Assembly (NCBI GenBank): GCA_965370555.1
Contig: CBDUVB010000009.1
Coordinates: 1-59,132, forward strand
Length of the DNA stretch: 59,132 nucleotides
Direction of reading: 5' to 3'
Source of the DNA: JAJOKK01 sp965370555
GTDB lineage: Bacteria; Bipolaricaulota; Bipolaricaulia; UBA7950; UBA9294
Shown piece after piece: positions 48,081 to 56,706 of the stretch (its first letter is position 1; the number at the start of each line of letters is the position of its first letter). The notes under the pieces were generated by a model, which saw only the letters and a list, made by a program, of their open reading frames with translations, did no database searches and was not told where the DNA came from. The position numbers were made by a program, and so were the translations under genes.

Positions 48081-48946
48081 AGATCGTAAAGGCGAGCGTT
48101 CTCGGGTTCTGCTTCGGTGTCCGACGTGCTGTAACGATGATCGAGACCGAGCTAGGAGAGAACGGTCCTTTGTATACCTTGGGGGCGATCGTTCACAACA
48201 CCCATGTGGTCGAGTCTCTCGCGGCCCAAGGAGCGAAGTTGGTGAAGAGTCTCAACGAGGTTCCTTCTGGCGGGACCGTGGCAATAACCGCTCATGGGGC
48301 CGGAGAGGAGACCTACGCGGAGATCCGCGAGCGTGGCCTGCGTCTGGTCGATACTACCTGTCCCATCGTCCGACGCGCTCAGGAGACGGCAGCCGCGTTA
48401 GTCAAGGAAGGGTTATTCATCGTCCTCTACGGGGAGGCGGAGCACCCCGAAGTCAAGGGGATCCTCTCCTGGACTGCCGACCAAGGGATGGCCACACAGA
48501 CGCCGGAGATCAGCATCCCTTCAGAGGTTAAGGGGATCGCCATCATCGCACAGACAACGAAGAATCCACGTCTCTTCGCCGAGTTTGCGCAACAAATCGC
48601 CAAGGACTTCACCGGGAAGGTACCAGAGATCCGGATCATAGATACCACTTGCCCGGAGACAGGTCGGCGCTACCAGGCGGCACAGGAGCTCGCGAGAGAG
48701 GTCGACGCACTCCTCGTGGTGGGGAACCGATCCTCGGCCAATACGCGCAAGCTCGTCGAGGTCGGACGGACAACCGGGGTCCCCACCCACCACATCGAAT
48801 CGGCGGATGAGATCGACTGGGCGCTGCTCACGGGCGATCAACGGATCGGGGTGACGGCGGGTGCCTCGACCCCGGATGAGGTGATCGAGAAGGTCGTATT
48901 GCAACTCCAATCCTACGATAGAGAAAAGATGAGAAAAGGGGGGTAA
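48077..48946 (+). CDS. ispH: 4-hydroxy-3-methylbut-2-enyl diphosphate reductase
   Basis: Last MEP-pathway enzyme, making IPP and DMAPP with a [4Fe-4S] cluster. The 289 residues fit. The three cluster cysteines are in GFCFGVRRAVTM (residue 12), VDTTCPIVRRAQE (about 95) and IDTTCPETGRRYQA. IVHNTHVV, ITAHGAG, EAEHPEVKGILSW, QTTKN, GNRSSANTRKLVEV and GVTAGASTPDEVIEKV are all family landmarks. It starts with GTG 48077, overlapping the cyclase TGA (GTGA), so it is translationally coupled. A short hairpin (GGAGAT-CACTGAA-ATCTCC, 48948-48966) separates it from yjbQ. Confidence 0.97.
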   Translation: MKIVKASVLGFCFGVRRAVTMIETELGENGPLYTLGAIVHNTHVVESLAAQGAKLVKSLNEVPSGGTVAITAHGAGEETYAEIRERGLRLVDTTCPIVRRAQETAAALVKEGLFIVLYGEAEHPEVKGILSWTADQGMATQTPEISIPSEVKGIAIIAQTTKNPRLFAEFAQQIAKDFTGKVPEIRIIDTTCPETGRRYQAAQELAREVDALLVVGNRSSANTRKLVEVGRTTGVPTHHIESADEIDWALLTGDQRIGVTAGASTPDEVIEKVVLQLQSYDREKMRKGG

Positions 48947-48975
48947 CGGAGATCACTGAAATCTCCAAATAGATC

Positions 48976-49455
48976 ATGAATACGAACACAAAAACCGTAG
49001 AGAGACCGCTGGTCAGGCTCCATCGGGAGACCATATCGAGGACGGCGGAAAGAGCGCCGGAGTTCATCGATATCACCGACGCGGTGAAGGAGATCGTGGA
49101 GCGCTCCGCGATCCAGGCGGGGACGGTACTAGTCTTCTCCCGTCACACCACGGCGGCGATTGAGATCAATGAGGATGAGCCGCTCCTTCTCCAGGACATG
49201 ACCTACTTCTTGGAGAGGATCGCCCCCCGTGAGGGGGACTACAAGCACAACGACTTCGTCATCCGCACGGCGAACATGACCGAAGACGAGTGTCCGAACG
49301 GTCACGCTCACTGCCAGCACCTCCTCCTGAGGACGAGCGAGACGATCCCCATTGCAGAGGCAGCGCTTCTGTTGGGGCAATGGCAGCGGATCTTCCTGAT
49401 CGAGCTCGATCGGCCGCGTGAGCGCGAGGTCATCGTGCAAGTGCAGGGATGGTAG
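48976..49455 (+). CDS. yjbQ: YjbQ/UPF0047 family protein
   Basis: A 159-residue single-domain protein. Landmarks: EFIDITDAVKEIVERSAIQA, TVLVFSRHTTAAIEINEDEP (the conserved 'HTTA' and acidic run), YKHNDFVIRTANMTEDECPN, GHAHCQHLLLRTSETIPIAE and a C-terminal WQRIFLIELDRPREREVIVQ. Family members have a weak thiamine-phosphate synthase activity in E. coli, but the physiological role is unsettled. Here it sits between ispH and hpnC, overlapping hpnC by 7 bases, so it is made with the isoprenoid enzymes. That position is unexplained. Confidence 0.92.
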   Translation: MNTNTKTVERPLVRLHRETISRTAERAPEFIDITDAVKEIVERSAIQAGTVLVFSRHTTAAIEINEDEPLLLQDMTYFLERIAPREGDYKHNDFVIRTANMTEDECPNGHAHCQHLLLRTSETIPIAEAALLLGQWQRIFLIELDRPREREVIVQVQGW

Positions 49456-50357
49456 GAGAGCACCTCGCCACGCTGATCGACCTCCCGGAGAGCCCCCCTT
49501 CTCTGGCGGAATCGGTCGCGCTCTGTACCCGGCTTGCCCGTACTCACTACGAAAACTTTACCCTTGTATCGTGGCTCGTCCCACGGCGGATGCGCCCCCA
49601 CGTGAACGTCCTTTATGCCTTCTGCCGCACTGTCGACGATGTCGGCGACGAGGCACCAGGAGACCGGAACGCTCTCCTCGACCGCTTCGAAAGCGAACTC
49701 CATGCAGCCTCCGGGGGAACCCCCCGCCATCCGGTTCTCGTCGCCCTGCGGCGGACGATCGACGAGTTCGACCTCCCAAAGGAACCGTTCTTGAAGCTGA
49801 TCGAGGCGAACCGTATCGACCAAGGGAAGGATCGCTATGCTACCTTCTCCGAATTGCTTTATTACTGTGATCGCTCGGCAAACCCGGTGGGGAGACTCTT
49901 CCTCATGCTCTTTGGCTATCACGACGAGGAACTGTTCGCCCTCTCGGATGCCACCTGCACCGCGTTGCAACTCGTGAACTTCTGGCAGGACGTGAAGCGC
50001 GACTACGAGATGGAACGAATCTACCTTCCACAAGATGAAATGGTACGCTATAAGGTGAGTGAGGAGAATCTTGCCTTAAACCGGGCGAGCGAAGCGGTGA
50101 AAGCATTGATGCGGTTCCAGGTCGAGCGGACGCGGGAGTACTTCTGTGCCGGGTTCCCTTTGATCGACCGGGTACGCGGACACCTCAAGGTTGATATTGC
50201 CCTTTTCTCGCGGGGAGGATTGGCTATCCTTGAGAAGATCGAAGCGCAAGGATACGACACGCTCGCTCACCGTCCGACCTTGGGAAAGAGAGAGAAACTG
50301 ATCCTCTTCCTCTCGACCTTGCTTTCAAATGGACGCGCCTTGTGGAGGAGAAAATGA
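49449..50357 (+). CDS. hpnC: Squalene synthase HpnC (hydroxysqualene-forming)
   Basis: A 302-residue trans-isoprenyl diphosphate synthase of the squalene/phytoene fold. In the three-enzyme route it converts presqualene diphosphate (from HpnD) to hydroxysqualene. The first Asp-rich motif is YAFCRTVDDVGDEAPG (about 56-71) and the second NFWQDVKRDYEMERIYLPQD (about 178-197); YCDRSANPVGRLFL matches HpnC. It is complete. The ATG lies within the yjbQ end (7-base overlap) and the stop overlaps the hpnD start (ATGA), so expression is tightly coupled. Confidence 0.93.
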   Translation: MVGEHLATLIDLPESPPSLAESVALCTRLARTHYENFTLVSWLVPRRMRPHVNVLYAFCRTVDDVGDEAPGDRNALLDRFESELHAASGGTPRHPVLVALRRTIDEFDLPKEPFLKLIEANRIDQGKDRYATFSELLYYCDRSANPVGRLFLMLFGYHDEELFALSDATCTALQLVNFWQDVKRDYEMERIYLPQDEMVRYKVSEENLALNRASEAVKALMRFQVERTREYFCAGFPLIDRVRGHLKVDIALFSRGGLAILEKIEAQGYDTLAHRPTLGKREKLILFLSTLLSNGRALWRRK

Positions 50358-51229
50358 TGGATCGGAAGCTGAAAGGAGCCTACGAAGCCTGCTCGACGAT
50401 CACCCGGCAAGAGGCGAGAAATTTCTACTTCGCGTTCATCACCCTCCCAAGAGCGAAGCGTCGCGCGATCTACGCGTTCTACGCGTTCTGCCGCGAAGCC
50501 GACGACATTGCTGACGGCGATGCTGACCTCGTCGAGAAGATCGACGCGTTTACCCACCTGAGAAAACGGTTGACTGCAGTAATTGAGGGCAAGCCCCAGA
50601 CCCTGACCGACCTCGCTCTTTCCGATGCCATCGTCCGGTTCTCGGTCGACCCGGATCATCTTGTTCAGGTGATCAATGGGGTGGAGATGGATCTCACGGT
50701 CTTGCGCTATGAGACCTTCACCGACCTCCACCTATACTGTCACCTCGTCGCGTCGGCGGTCGGCCTCTCCGTCCTCCCTATCCTTGCCCACCGCCGCGGG
50801 TGGAGACTCACCAAGGAGGTTGAGAACCTGGGTGAGGCGCTTGGTTTAGGCCTACAGTTGGCGAACATCGTGCGCGATGTGGCGGAGGATATCGAGCGCA
50901 ACCGTATCTACATCCCGCTGGAGGATCTCGAACGCTTCGCTGTCACCGAGAAGATGCTGCGAACCGGTGAGACTAACGAAGAGGTGCGTGCACTCCTCGC
51001 GTTTGAGATCGGAAGGGCTCGGGGCTACATTCGTGAGGGGGAGAAACTTATCGATCACCTGCCCCGTCACGCACGCGGCTGTCCCATGCTTCTTGCTGCG
51101 ATCTACTCTTGCATCCTCGATCGGATCGAGACGAAAGGCTACGACGTCTTCAGTGCGCGTGTCTCGCTCTCGACAAGAGAGAAGCTAATCCTGACCTTCC
51201 GCACATGGGTACGAGCATTCCTGCGATGA
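50354..51229 (+). CDS. hpnD: Presqualene diphosphate synthase HpnD
   Basis: A 291-residue squalene/phytoene-fold enzyme that condenses two FPP molecules to presqualene diphosphate. Motifs: SFYFAF-like region as NFYFAFITLPRAKRRAIYAF, first Asp-rich AFCREADDIADGDADLVEK (about 47-65), GVEMDLTVLRYET, YCHLVASAVGL, and second Asp-rich LQLANIVRDVAEDIERNRIY (about 167-186), ending IYIPLEDLERF. Phytoene synthases share the fold, but hpnC and hpnE on either side make HpnD the clear choice. ATG 50354 overlaps the hpnC stop and is preceded by GGAGGAGAAA. Confidence 0.93.
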   Translation: MMDRKLKGAYEACSTITRQEARNFYFAFITLPRAKRRAIYAFYAFCREADDIADGDADLVEKIDAFTHLRKRLTAVIEGKPQTLTDLALSDAIVRFSVDPDHLVQVINGVEMDLTVLRYETFTDLHLYCHLVASAVGLSVLPILAHRRGWRLTKEVENLGEALGLGLQLANIVRDVAEDIERNRIYIPLEDLERFAVTEKMLRTGETNEEVRALLAFEIGRARGYIREGEKLIDHLPRHARGCPMLLAAIYSCILDRIETKGYDVFSARVSLSTREKLILTFRTWVRAFLR

Positions 51230-52533
51230 AGCCGGTCATCGTAATCGGTGGCGGACCGGCCGGGATCGCTGCCGCTTGTGCCCTTGCCGAGCGTGGGAGG
51301 AAGACCTTGCTCCTAGAGCGGGCTTCGCGGCTCGGCGGTCGCGCCGCTTCGTTTAACTACGTCACCATGGACGAGGAGGTCGACTACGGACAGCACGTTC
51401 TCATGCGTTGCTGCACAGCCTCGATAGACCTCTTGCAGCAGCTTGGGATGGAAGCGTGCGTGCGCTTTCAGAAGAGCCTCCGCGTACCGATCGTCTGTGG
51501 TACGGGCCGCTCCGTGATCGCCTCGGTGCCCCTCCCCGGCCCGCTCCACCTCCTGCCGAGCCTGATCCAATACCGTTCACTTTCTTTTAGAGAACGGGTT
51601 GCTGTGCTGCGTGCCGGTCTTTCCCTCCTCACGCAGAACCCACGGGAGGAGCAGACGTTCGCCGACTGGCTCTCCTCTCATGGTCAGACGGAAAGAGCCA
51701 TCGCGCGCCTGTGGAAACCGATCTGTATCGCGACGCTGAACGAGCGTCCCCACACGGTGAGCGCCCGCGCAGCGCGGATGATCTTCAAGGAAGGGTTCTT
51801 CTCCCCGCACGGGGCAGAGATGGGTCTCTTCACCCTTCCTCTCTCGCGTATCTTCTCCGCGGCCATCCCCTTCCTACGTGCACGAGGAGGAGAGGTGAGA
51901 ACAGACGCACCGGTCCGACGAATCCTCGCCGAGGCGGGAAGAGTACACGGGGTTGAACTCATTACGGGAGAGCGGATCGAATCGAACGAGGTGATCGCGG
52001 CCATTCCGCCGTACTACCTTCTCCCACTCCTTCCCGAGGCGGTTATCAGTAATCCCATATTCACTTGCCTTGAGAAAATTCGATTCTCTCCGATCGTCAA
52101 CCTGCACCTCTGGTTCGATCGTCCTGTGATGGAGGAGCCATTCCTGATCGCGGTCGATTCACCGGTACAGGCAATCTTCGACCTCACGAAGATTCAAGGG
52201 CGCGAGGGAACAACGCACATCGTCCTTTCCCAGAGCGCAGCGCAAGACCTTATCGACATTTCTATTACGACGATCAAGGAGCGCCTTTTCTCCACGCTTT
52301 CTGAACTTCTTCCTAAGGCACACAAGGCCCGTCTCCTTGATGACCTGCTGATCAAGAGTCCCCGTGCCACCTTCGTCCCTGCCCCGGGAAGCGAGGTGCT
52401 TCGCCCAGGCGCACAAGCCCCGATAGGAGGACTCCTCCTCGCCGGGGACTACACCGCGACCGGCTGGCCGTCCACGATCGAGGGAGCAATCCGTTCGGGA
52501 AGAGGTGCTGCCGCTGAGTTTGCGCTGCGGTGA
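51226..52533 (+). CDS. hpnE: Hydroxysqualene dehydroxylase HpnE
   Basis: A 435-residue FAD-dependent oxidoreductase of the amine-oxidase/phytoene-desaturase superfamily, reducing hydroxysqualene to squalene. The FAD motif is VIVIGGGPAGIAAACALAER at the start, then LLLERASRLGGRAASFNY and VDYGQHVLMRCC. The C-terminal flavin motif is GGLLLAGDYTATGWPSTIEG (about 403-422). The middle (RLWKPICIATLNERPHTVSA) is typical of HpnE. ATG 51226 overlaps the hpnD stop (ATGA) and has no Shine-Dalgarno sequence of its own, so it relies on coupling. It is the last gene of the cluster. Confidence 0.92.
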   Translation: MKPVIVIGGGPAGIAAACALAERGRKTLLLERASRLGGRAASFNYVTMDEEVDYGQHVLMRCCTASIDLLQQLGMEACVRFQKSLRVPIVCGTGRSVIASVPLPGPLHLLPSLIQYRSLSFRERVAVLRAGLSLLTQNPREEQTFADWLSSHGQTERAIARLWKPICIATLNERPHTVSARAARMIFKEGFFSPHGAEMGLFTLPLSRIFSAAIPFLRARGGEVRTDAPVRRILAEAGRVHGVELITGERIESNEVIAAIPPYYLLPLLPEAVISNPIFTCLEKIRFSPIVNLHLWFDRPVMEEPFLIAVDSPVQAIFDLTKIQGREGTTHIVLSQSAAQDLIDISITTIKERLFSTLSELLPKAHKARLLDDLLIKSPRATFVPAPGSEVLRPGAQAPIGGLLLAGDYTATGWPSTIEGAIRSGRGAAAEFALR

Positions 52534-52643
52534 GCCTACCAGAGCATTTGGAACAGAACTGCCTAAGACACCCTTCCCGCGGCGAGTGAAGGAGACTGCG
52601 CTTTCATACTGGATGAAAGAAAGACTGTTGCTGTCTCAATGAA

Positions 52644-52710
52644 CATCGGGCAGCCATTTCCACCTACAAGCCGCCCGATGACCCACGTACTGCTGAGAAC
52701 CACCCGTGGG
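52644..52710 (+). other. Two consecutive stem-loops downstream of hpnE
   Basis: CATCGGGC (52644-52651) pairs with GCCCGATG (52673-52680), and CCCACG (52682-52687) with CGTGGG (52705-52710). There is no T-run, so this is not a classical terminator; it may be a structured leader or an mRNA 3' end. The gap 52534-53009 shows no other feature. Confidence 0.4.
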
Positions 52711-53009
52711 CATAACCACTATACACCCAAAAACCCCGGATGTCAATAGCAGGGAGGGGTTGCTCTTAAGTAAGCTTGAGAAGAAGGGTGTAGTCAAGTG
52801 AGTGCATTTGCTTGAAGGATCCGGGTTCACGAAATCTCCATAGCCTATTCATACCTTCTTCGCAACCACCCGTTAAGATAACAGCATACGAGAGCAAAAG
52901 GTTGTTACCTCCAAGAAAGACAACAGGCTCGATAGGCCGAAGAAGATCGAAACGGGGCTCCCTACGAGGGGGCCTCGCTTCTTTGAGAAGAAAGCGAGGG
53001 AGTTCTACA

Positions 53010-53822
53010 TTGAGAGAGCAAGCTTTGAGAAAGCGCGCTTGGCGCAAACGAAAGGCATTTGTCACATTCGTTCTCCTGATGGGCATTGCAATCCTACTTG
53101 CCGGGTGTCTGGAGAGGAACACCTTACCAATAGCAGGCTTTACCCGTAGTCCTGCTTCGGGTCCTTCTCCACTTTCGGTCTTCTTCGATGCCACATCTTC
53201 CTACGACTCCGATGGCACGATCCTCGCCTACGAATGGCAATTTGGAGACGGGTCCATCGGAACAGAAGAGATTGCGACCCATACCTATTCCTCTTTTGGA
53301 AGCTACGAGGCGCGGCTCACCGTCACCGACGGTAAAGGAGCGACAAATAGCACTGTGCGCATGGTTACCGTATTCGATCCAACCGAGGAGGTCCCCGTGG
53401 GGACGAATATTGGGGACCTTGCCCCTGGTTTTACCCTTAAAGACCTTCAAGGAGAGAGCATCTCTCTCTCCGACTTCCGCGGGAAGGTCATCATCCTCGA
53501 CTTCTGGGCGAGTTGGTGTCCGCCATGTCGTAGTTCCATGCCACACTTGGACGAACTGCGCAAACGCTACCAGAGCGAGGGGTTGGTAGTCGTCGCGGTC
53601 AGCCTCGATCCGAATATGGCGGATATTTCGACCTTCCTCGAAGAGAACGAATTCACGGACCTGTTAGTTCTGTGGGAGTCACCCACAGCCGCACAGAGGA
53701 TGAAAACCCTCTATGGCGTCTCTGGAATTCCTCATACCTTTGTGATCGATCGGCAGGGGATTATCCGCTATTCAGATCATCCGATCCGCCTCCGGGATCG
53801 CAACATCGAGCCCTGGCTTTAA
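53010..53822 (+). CDS. PKD-domain TlpA-like thioredoxin lipoprotein
   Basis: A 270-residue lipoprotein. A basic N-terminus (LRKRAWRKRK) precedes a hydrophobic stretch ending in the lipobox LLAGC (lipidated Cys about 33). A PKD domain covers about 40-120 (SPLSVFFDATSSYDSDGTIL, YEWQFGDG, HTYSSFGSYEARLTVTD). A TlpA/AhpC-type thioredoxin domain follows from GDLAPGFTLKDLQGESISLS, with the redox motif DFWASWCPPCRSSMPHLDEL and cis-Pro in VSGIPHTFVIDRQG. It probably reduces or isomerises disulfides of exported proteins, here on a surface-anchored linker. The start is TTG 53010, chosen because GAGGGAG lies 7 bases upstream; the longer frame from 52812 is Arg-rich and implausible. Confidence 0.82.
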   Translation: MREQALRKRAWRKRKAFVTFVLLMGIAILLAGCLERNTLPIAGFTRSPASGPSPLSVFFDATSSYDSDGTILAYEWQFGDGSIGTEEIATHTYSSFGSYEARLTVTDGKGATNSTVRMVTVFDPTEEVPVGTNIGDLAPGFTLKDLQGESISLSDFRGKVIILDFWASWCPPCRSSMPHLDELRKRYQSEGLVVVAVSLDPNMADISTFLEENEFTDLLVLWESPTAAQRMKTLYGVSGIPHTFVIDRQGIIRYSDHPIRLRDRNIEPWL

Positions 53823-54108
53823 CGAGATCCTCCTCAAAGAACAGGGGTTCACCATCAATATGCCGCGCAGCCTGTGATGTGCATAAGAAGTATGGATCTA
53901 CTTTTTCGCCGTCCTACAACACCTTGCTGTACCATGAAGATGCCGAGTGATCCTACCGCGTGGAGGTGGTTGTAAGTTGCAACCTCGTCAAACAGTATGA
54001 TCAGCAACGGCGAAGGAGGTGATGGCGGCTAGAAATTGCGAGAGTGATAAGGGTGTTGGTGTTGGCTTTTGTAGGCCGATAAACGCAGTCACTATGAAGG
54101 AGGTTCTT

Positions 54109-56568
54109 TTGCATAGACATAACTTGTTGGTCTTATTGGTGGCGCTATCGTTGGTTTTAACCCTGGGTTCTCTGGTGGTTGCGGATCTGCCGCAAGGTGT
54201 GCACCTTGGATGGGAGATAAATGACATCAACACCACGATGTCGTTCGTGTGGTATACCGATGAGTCTACGACTGCGAGCCAGCTTCTCTACGACACGCAG
54301 TCAAGGGGCGGAGACGAAGGCTTGTACGCATTCTCAACAACGGCTGATGGCCCCATGGTGATCATCGGACAAGATGGGGACGAAGAGGGGTACACGTACA
54401 AGGCGACACTCACCGGGCTTGCCCCTGGCGTTACATACTACTTCGTATGTGGCGGTCCCGATGGTTACACCGAGGAATTCATGTTCCACACCGTTCCTGG
54501 CGACCTGGAACGGATAAAGTTCATCGTTGGTGGGGATACACGTCAAGGAGCTCTGGACTTTCCAGAGGGAAGAAACAAGGTTGCGTCGTTGCAGGCCCAG
54601 CACGATCCCTATTTCATGATCCACGTGGGAGACCACATCGAGCGAGCCTTCGACGCTGGGGAATGGAAAGAGTACAGCAGGCACCTTCAGGAGTACTACG
54701 TTGACACTCAGGGTCACCTGATCCCGATTCTGCCGATCATTGGCAATCACGAGGTCGGACGGACTGAAGCCCCGGAGGGTGACTACACGGTTCCGGAGAC
54801 GGGCTTCTACGAGTTTGAGATCACCAAGGAAGATGCCCGCCTTTACTACCAGTTCTTCTGCATGCCCGAGCCGAAACGATGGTACGCGGTCGACATCACC
54901 AAGGACCTGCGTTTCTTCGAGCTCGACTCCGAAACCTATAGCAATCCTTACTATCCGGAGACCGAGCAACTCGGATGGTTCACAGAGGCGGTTGGTGCAT
55001 CGGCAGACGTAACCTGGCAGATCGCCGGGTTTCACAGGCCGGCGTTTGAGGAATACGGTGGACAGGGCAAGTCTGTGAACTTCCTACCGCTGTTCGATCA
55101 GTTCGACGTCGATGTGGCCATTTGCGGACACGAGCACTTCTACGCCAGAACCATTCCGATTGACGGAACGGTGCACATAATTGCCGGAGGAGGAGGCGCT
55201 CCTCTCTCACAGTCTTATCCAAAATCGTGGCACGCTTGCGGACCTATCTCTCAGTACAGCTACACGGTCTTCGAAGTCTCACCCGAAGACCTCCATGTAG
55301 TGGCCTACAATGTAGACGATGAACTCATTGACGAGATCACTCTACACAAGGGAGTTGCTAGTTCCGAGACGTTCCTCCGTACCCGTGGCGAGGGTTCCTA
55401 TGCTGCCGACAATATCGGCCCGCCGCCGCTTGTCGCGTACTCTGCCGGTACCTACCCCGAGATCGCAACATCCGGCAAGGTGGGGAACGGAAATGTGATT
55501 GCTGCCGGTCTAGCCTGGAACTGCATCAACGGTTACTGGAAGCTAGGACAGTACGATGTGCTCTTCGACATCATGTTCCAGCAGTTGAATGCCGGGGCAA
55601 CCAAGGTGCTGTGGTACGAGGGTTACGGAGTGGCGCACGATACAACCGCGTGCTCGGAGCTCGTCGCCGCGCTTGGCAACCTGGGATACATAGTCGTTGG
55701 CGATGCCACGGAGCCGATAACTTCTGCCTTGCTCGCCGAATACGACGTAGTGGTCATTCCGCAGCTTCGTCTTGGCTCGTCCTATGTCGGCGGTGACCCG
55801 AACCAACTGCCTTGGGAAGACGTCGAGGCAATCAGGGAGTTCGTGGCTAGTGGCAAGGGGCTCATGGTCATGGACGCGCACGACTACGGCGGAAACAACT
55901 GGGCCTTTGTCCAGAACAAGGTCCTCGAAGGGATCGGTTCTGACGTCGCTCTTCAGTCCGACGGGGTCTACGATTGGGCCGACAACTGGCTGGGTCGCGG
56001 CTGGCATCCGATGGGCGCAGTCGATCCATCTACGCCCATCGGCGCTGAGTACGTGGCGCGAACGGGCGGTGCCGAGATCGAGCTTTGGGAGGTATCGACT
56101 GTTGTACCGATACCTGCCTTCTTCCTCGAGAAGGTTGCGGCTGGCACAAGGACAATCGTAGACGGTCGGAGAACGGGTGCAGATGCCCGAGTTATTATTG
56201 AGACACTGGACGGTGGCGAGGGCTACGTGCGAATCCAAAGGGAGCCCGACCTTTCTGTAGCTGAGGGTGGCGGGGAGGGATACAGTGCTCTGAGTGGGCC
56301 CACTGCCACCGGAACGCTGGTCGTGGTAGATGTTACTACAGACATCCCTTCTGCACTGATCGAGTGGCCTATCACGATCGAAGTGTACTACACCCAGGAA
56401 GCCTTCGACGCATCCGGGTTCGAGGACGAAGCTCTTCTCGCACTGTTCTACTGGGATACCGAACAGGGAATGTGGCGAGCATGTCCGGAATCCGGCGTCA
56501 ACGTTGAGCGCAACTGCGTGGCGGCAGCGACGTACCACTTCACCCGCTTCGCCATCATGCGGAAGTAG
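54109..56568 (+). CDS. Secreted purple-acid-phosphatase-like metallophosphoesterase
   Basis: An 819-residue exported protein. The signal peptide HRHNLLVLLVALSLVLTLGS ends near VVA|DLPQG. About 25-110 is a fibronectin-III-like domain typical of purple acid phosphatases (TMSFVWYTDESTTASQLLYD, TLTGLAPGVTYYFVC). The metallophosphoesterase core follows: IVGGDTRQG, MIHVGDHIERAF, PIIGNHEVGR, IAGFHRPAFEE and AICGHEHFYARTI, all metal ligands present. From about 440 a flavodoxin/glutamine-amidotransferase-like region (WYEGYGVAHDTTACSELVAA ... GKGLMVMDAHDYGGNNWAFV) and a beta domain are added. The start is TTG 54109: AAGGAGG (54097-54103) lies 5 bases upstream, whereas the earlier ATGs lack proper spacing. 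It is followed by a terminator. Confidence 0.82.
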   Translation: MHRHNLLVLLVALSLVLTLGSLVVADLPQGVHLGWEINDINTTMSFVWYTDESTTASQLLYDTQSRGGDEGLYAFSTTADGPMVIIGQDGDEEGYTYKATLTGLAPGVTYYFVCGGPDGYTEEFMFHTVPGDLERIKFIVGGDTRQGALDFPEGRNKVASLQAQHDPYFMIHVGDHIERAFDAGEWKEYSRHLQEYYVDTQGHLIPILPIIGNHEVGRTEAPEGDYTVPETGFYEFEITKEDARLYYQFFCMPEPKRWYAVDITKDLRFFELDSETYSNPYYPETEQLGWFTEAVGASADVTWQIAGFHRPAFEEYGGQGKSVNFLPLFDQFDVDVAICGHEHFYARTIPIDGTVHIIAGGGGAPLSQSYPKSWHACGPISQYSYTVFEVSPEDLHVVAYNVDDELIDEITLHKGVASSETFLRTRGEGSYAADNIGPPPLVAYSAGTYPEIATSGKVGNGNVIAAGLAWNCINGYWKLGQYDVLFDIMFQQLNAGATKVLWYEGYGVAHDTTACSELVAALGNLGYIVVGDATEPITSALLAEYDVVVIPQLRLGSSYVGGDPNQLPWEDVEAIREFVASGKGLMVMDAHDYGGNNWAFVQNKVLEGIGSDVALQSDGVYDWADNWLGRGWHPMGAVDPSTPIGAEYVARTGGAEIELWEVSTVVPIPAFFLEKVAAGTRTIVDGRRTGADARVIIETLDGGEGYVRIQREPDLSVAEGGGEGYSALSGPTATGTLVVVDVTTDIPSALIEWPITIEVYYTQEAFDASGFEDEALLALFYWDTEQGMWRACPESGVNVERNCVAAATYHFTRFAIMRK

Positions 56569-56600
56569 CTCCCCAGGGTGAGTAACCCACGATGATTGTG

Positions 56601-56640
56601 GACCGGCGGTTGGCCAAGGGCTGGCCGCCGGTTCCTTTTC
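56601..56640 (+). terminator. Intrinsic terminator after the phosphoesterase gene
   Basis: GACCGGCGG-TTGGCC pairs with GGCC-GCCGGTTCC around AAGGGCT, followed by TTTTC. It also lies between convergent genes. Confidence 0.75.
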
Positions 56641-56706
56641 GTTCTGGGCACGGAGAATACTTGTCGACTACGTCGAACAAGCTCCTCACTCCTGTTAAAA
56701 CATTAA

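Noticed and set aside
52812..53009. N-terminal extension of the TlpA-like protein
   Set aside because: Arg/Lys/Ser-rich with no family match; a good ribosome-binding site and signal sequence support the TTG start at 53010.
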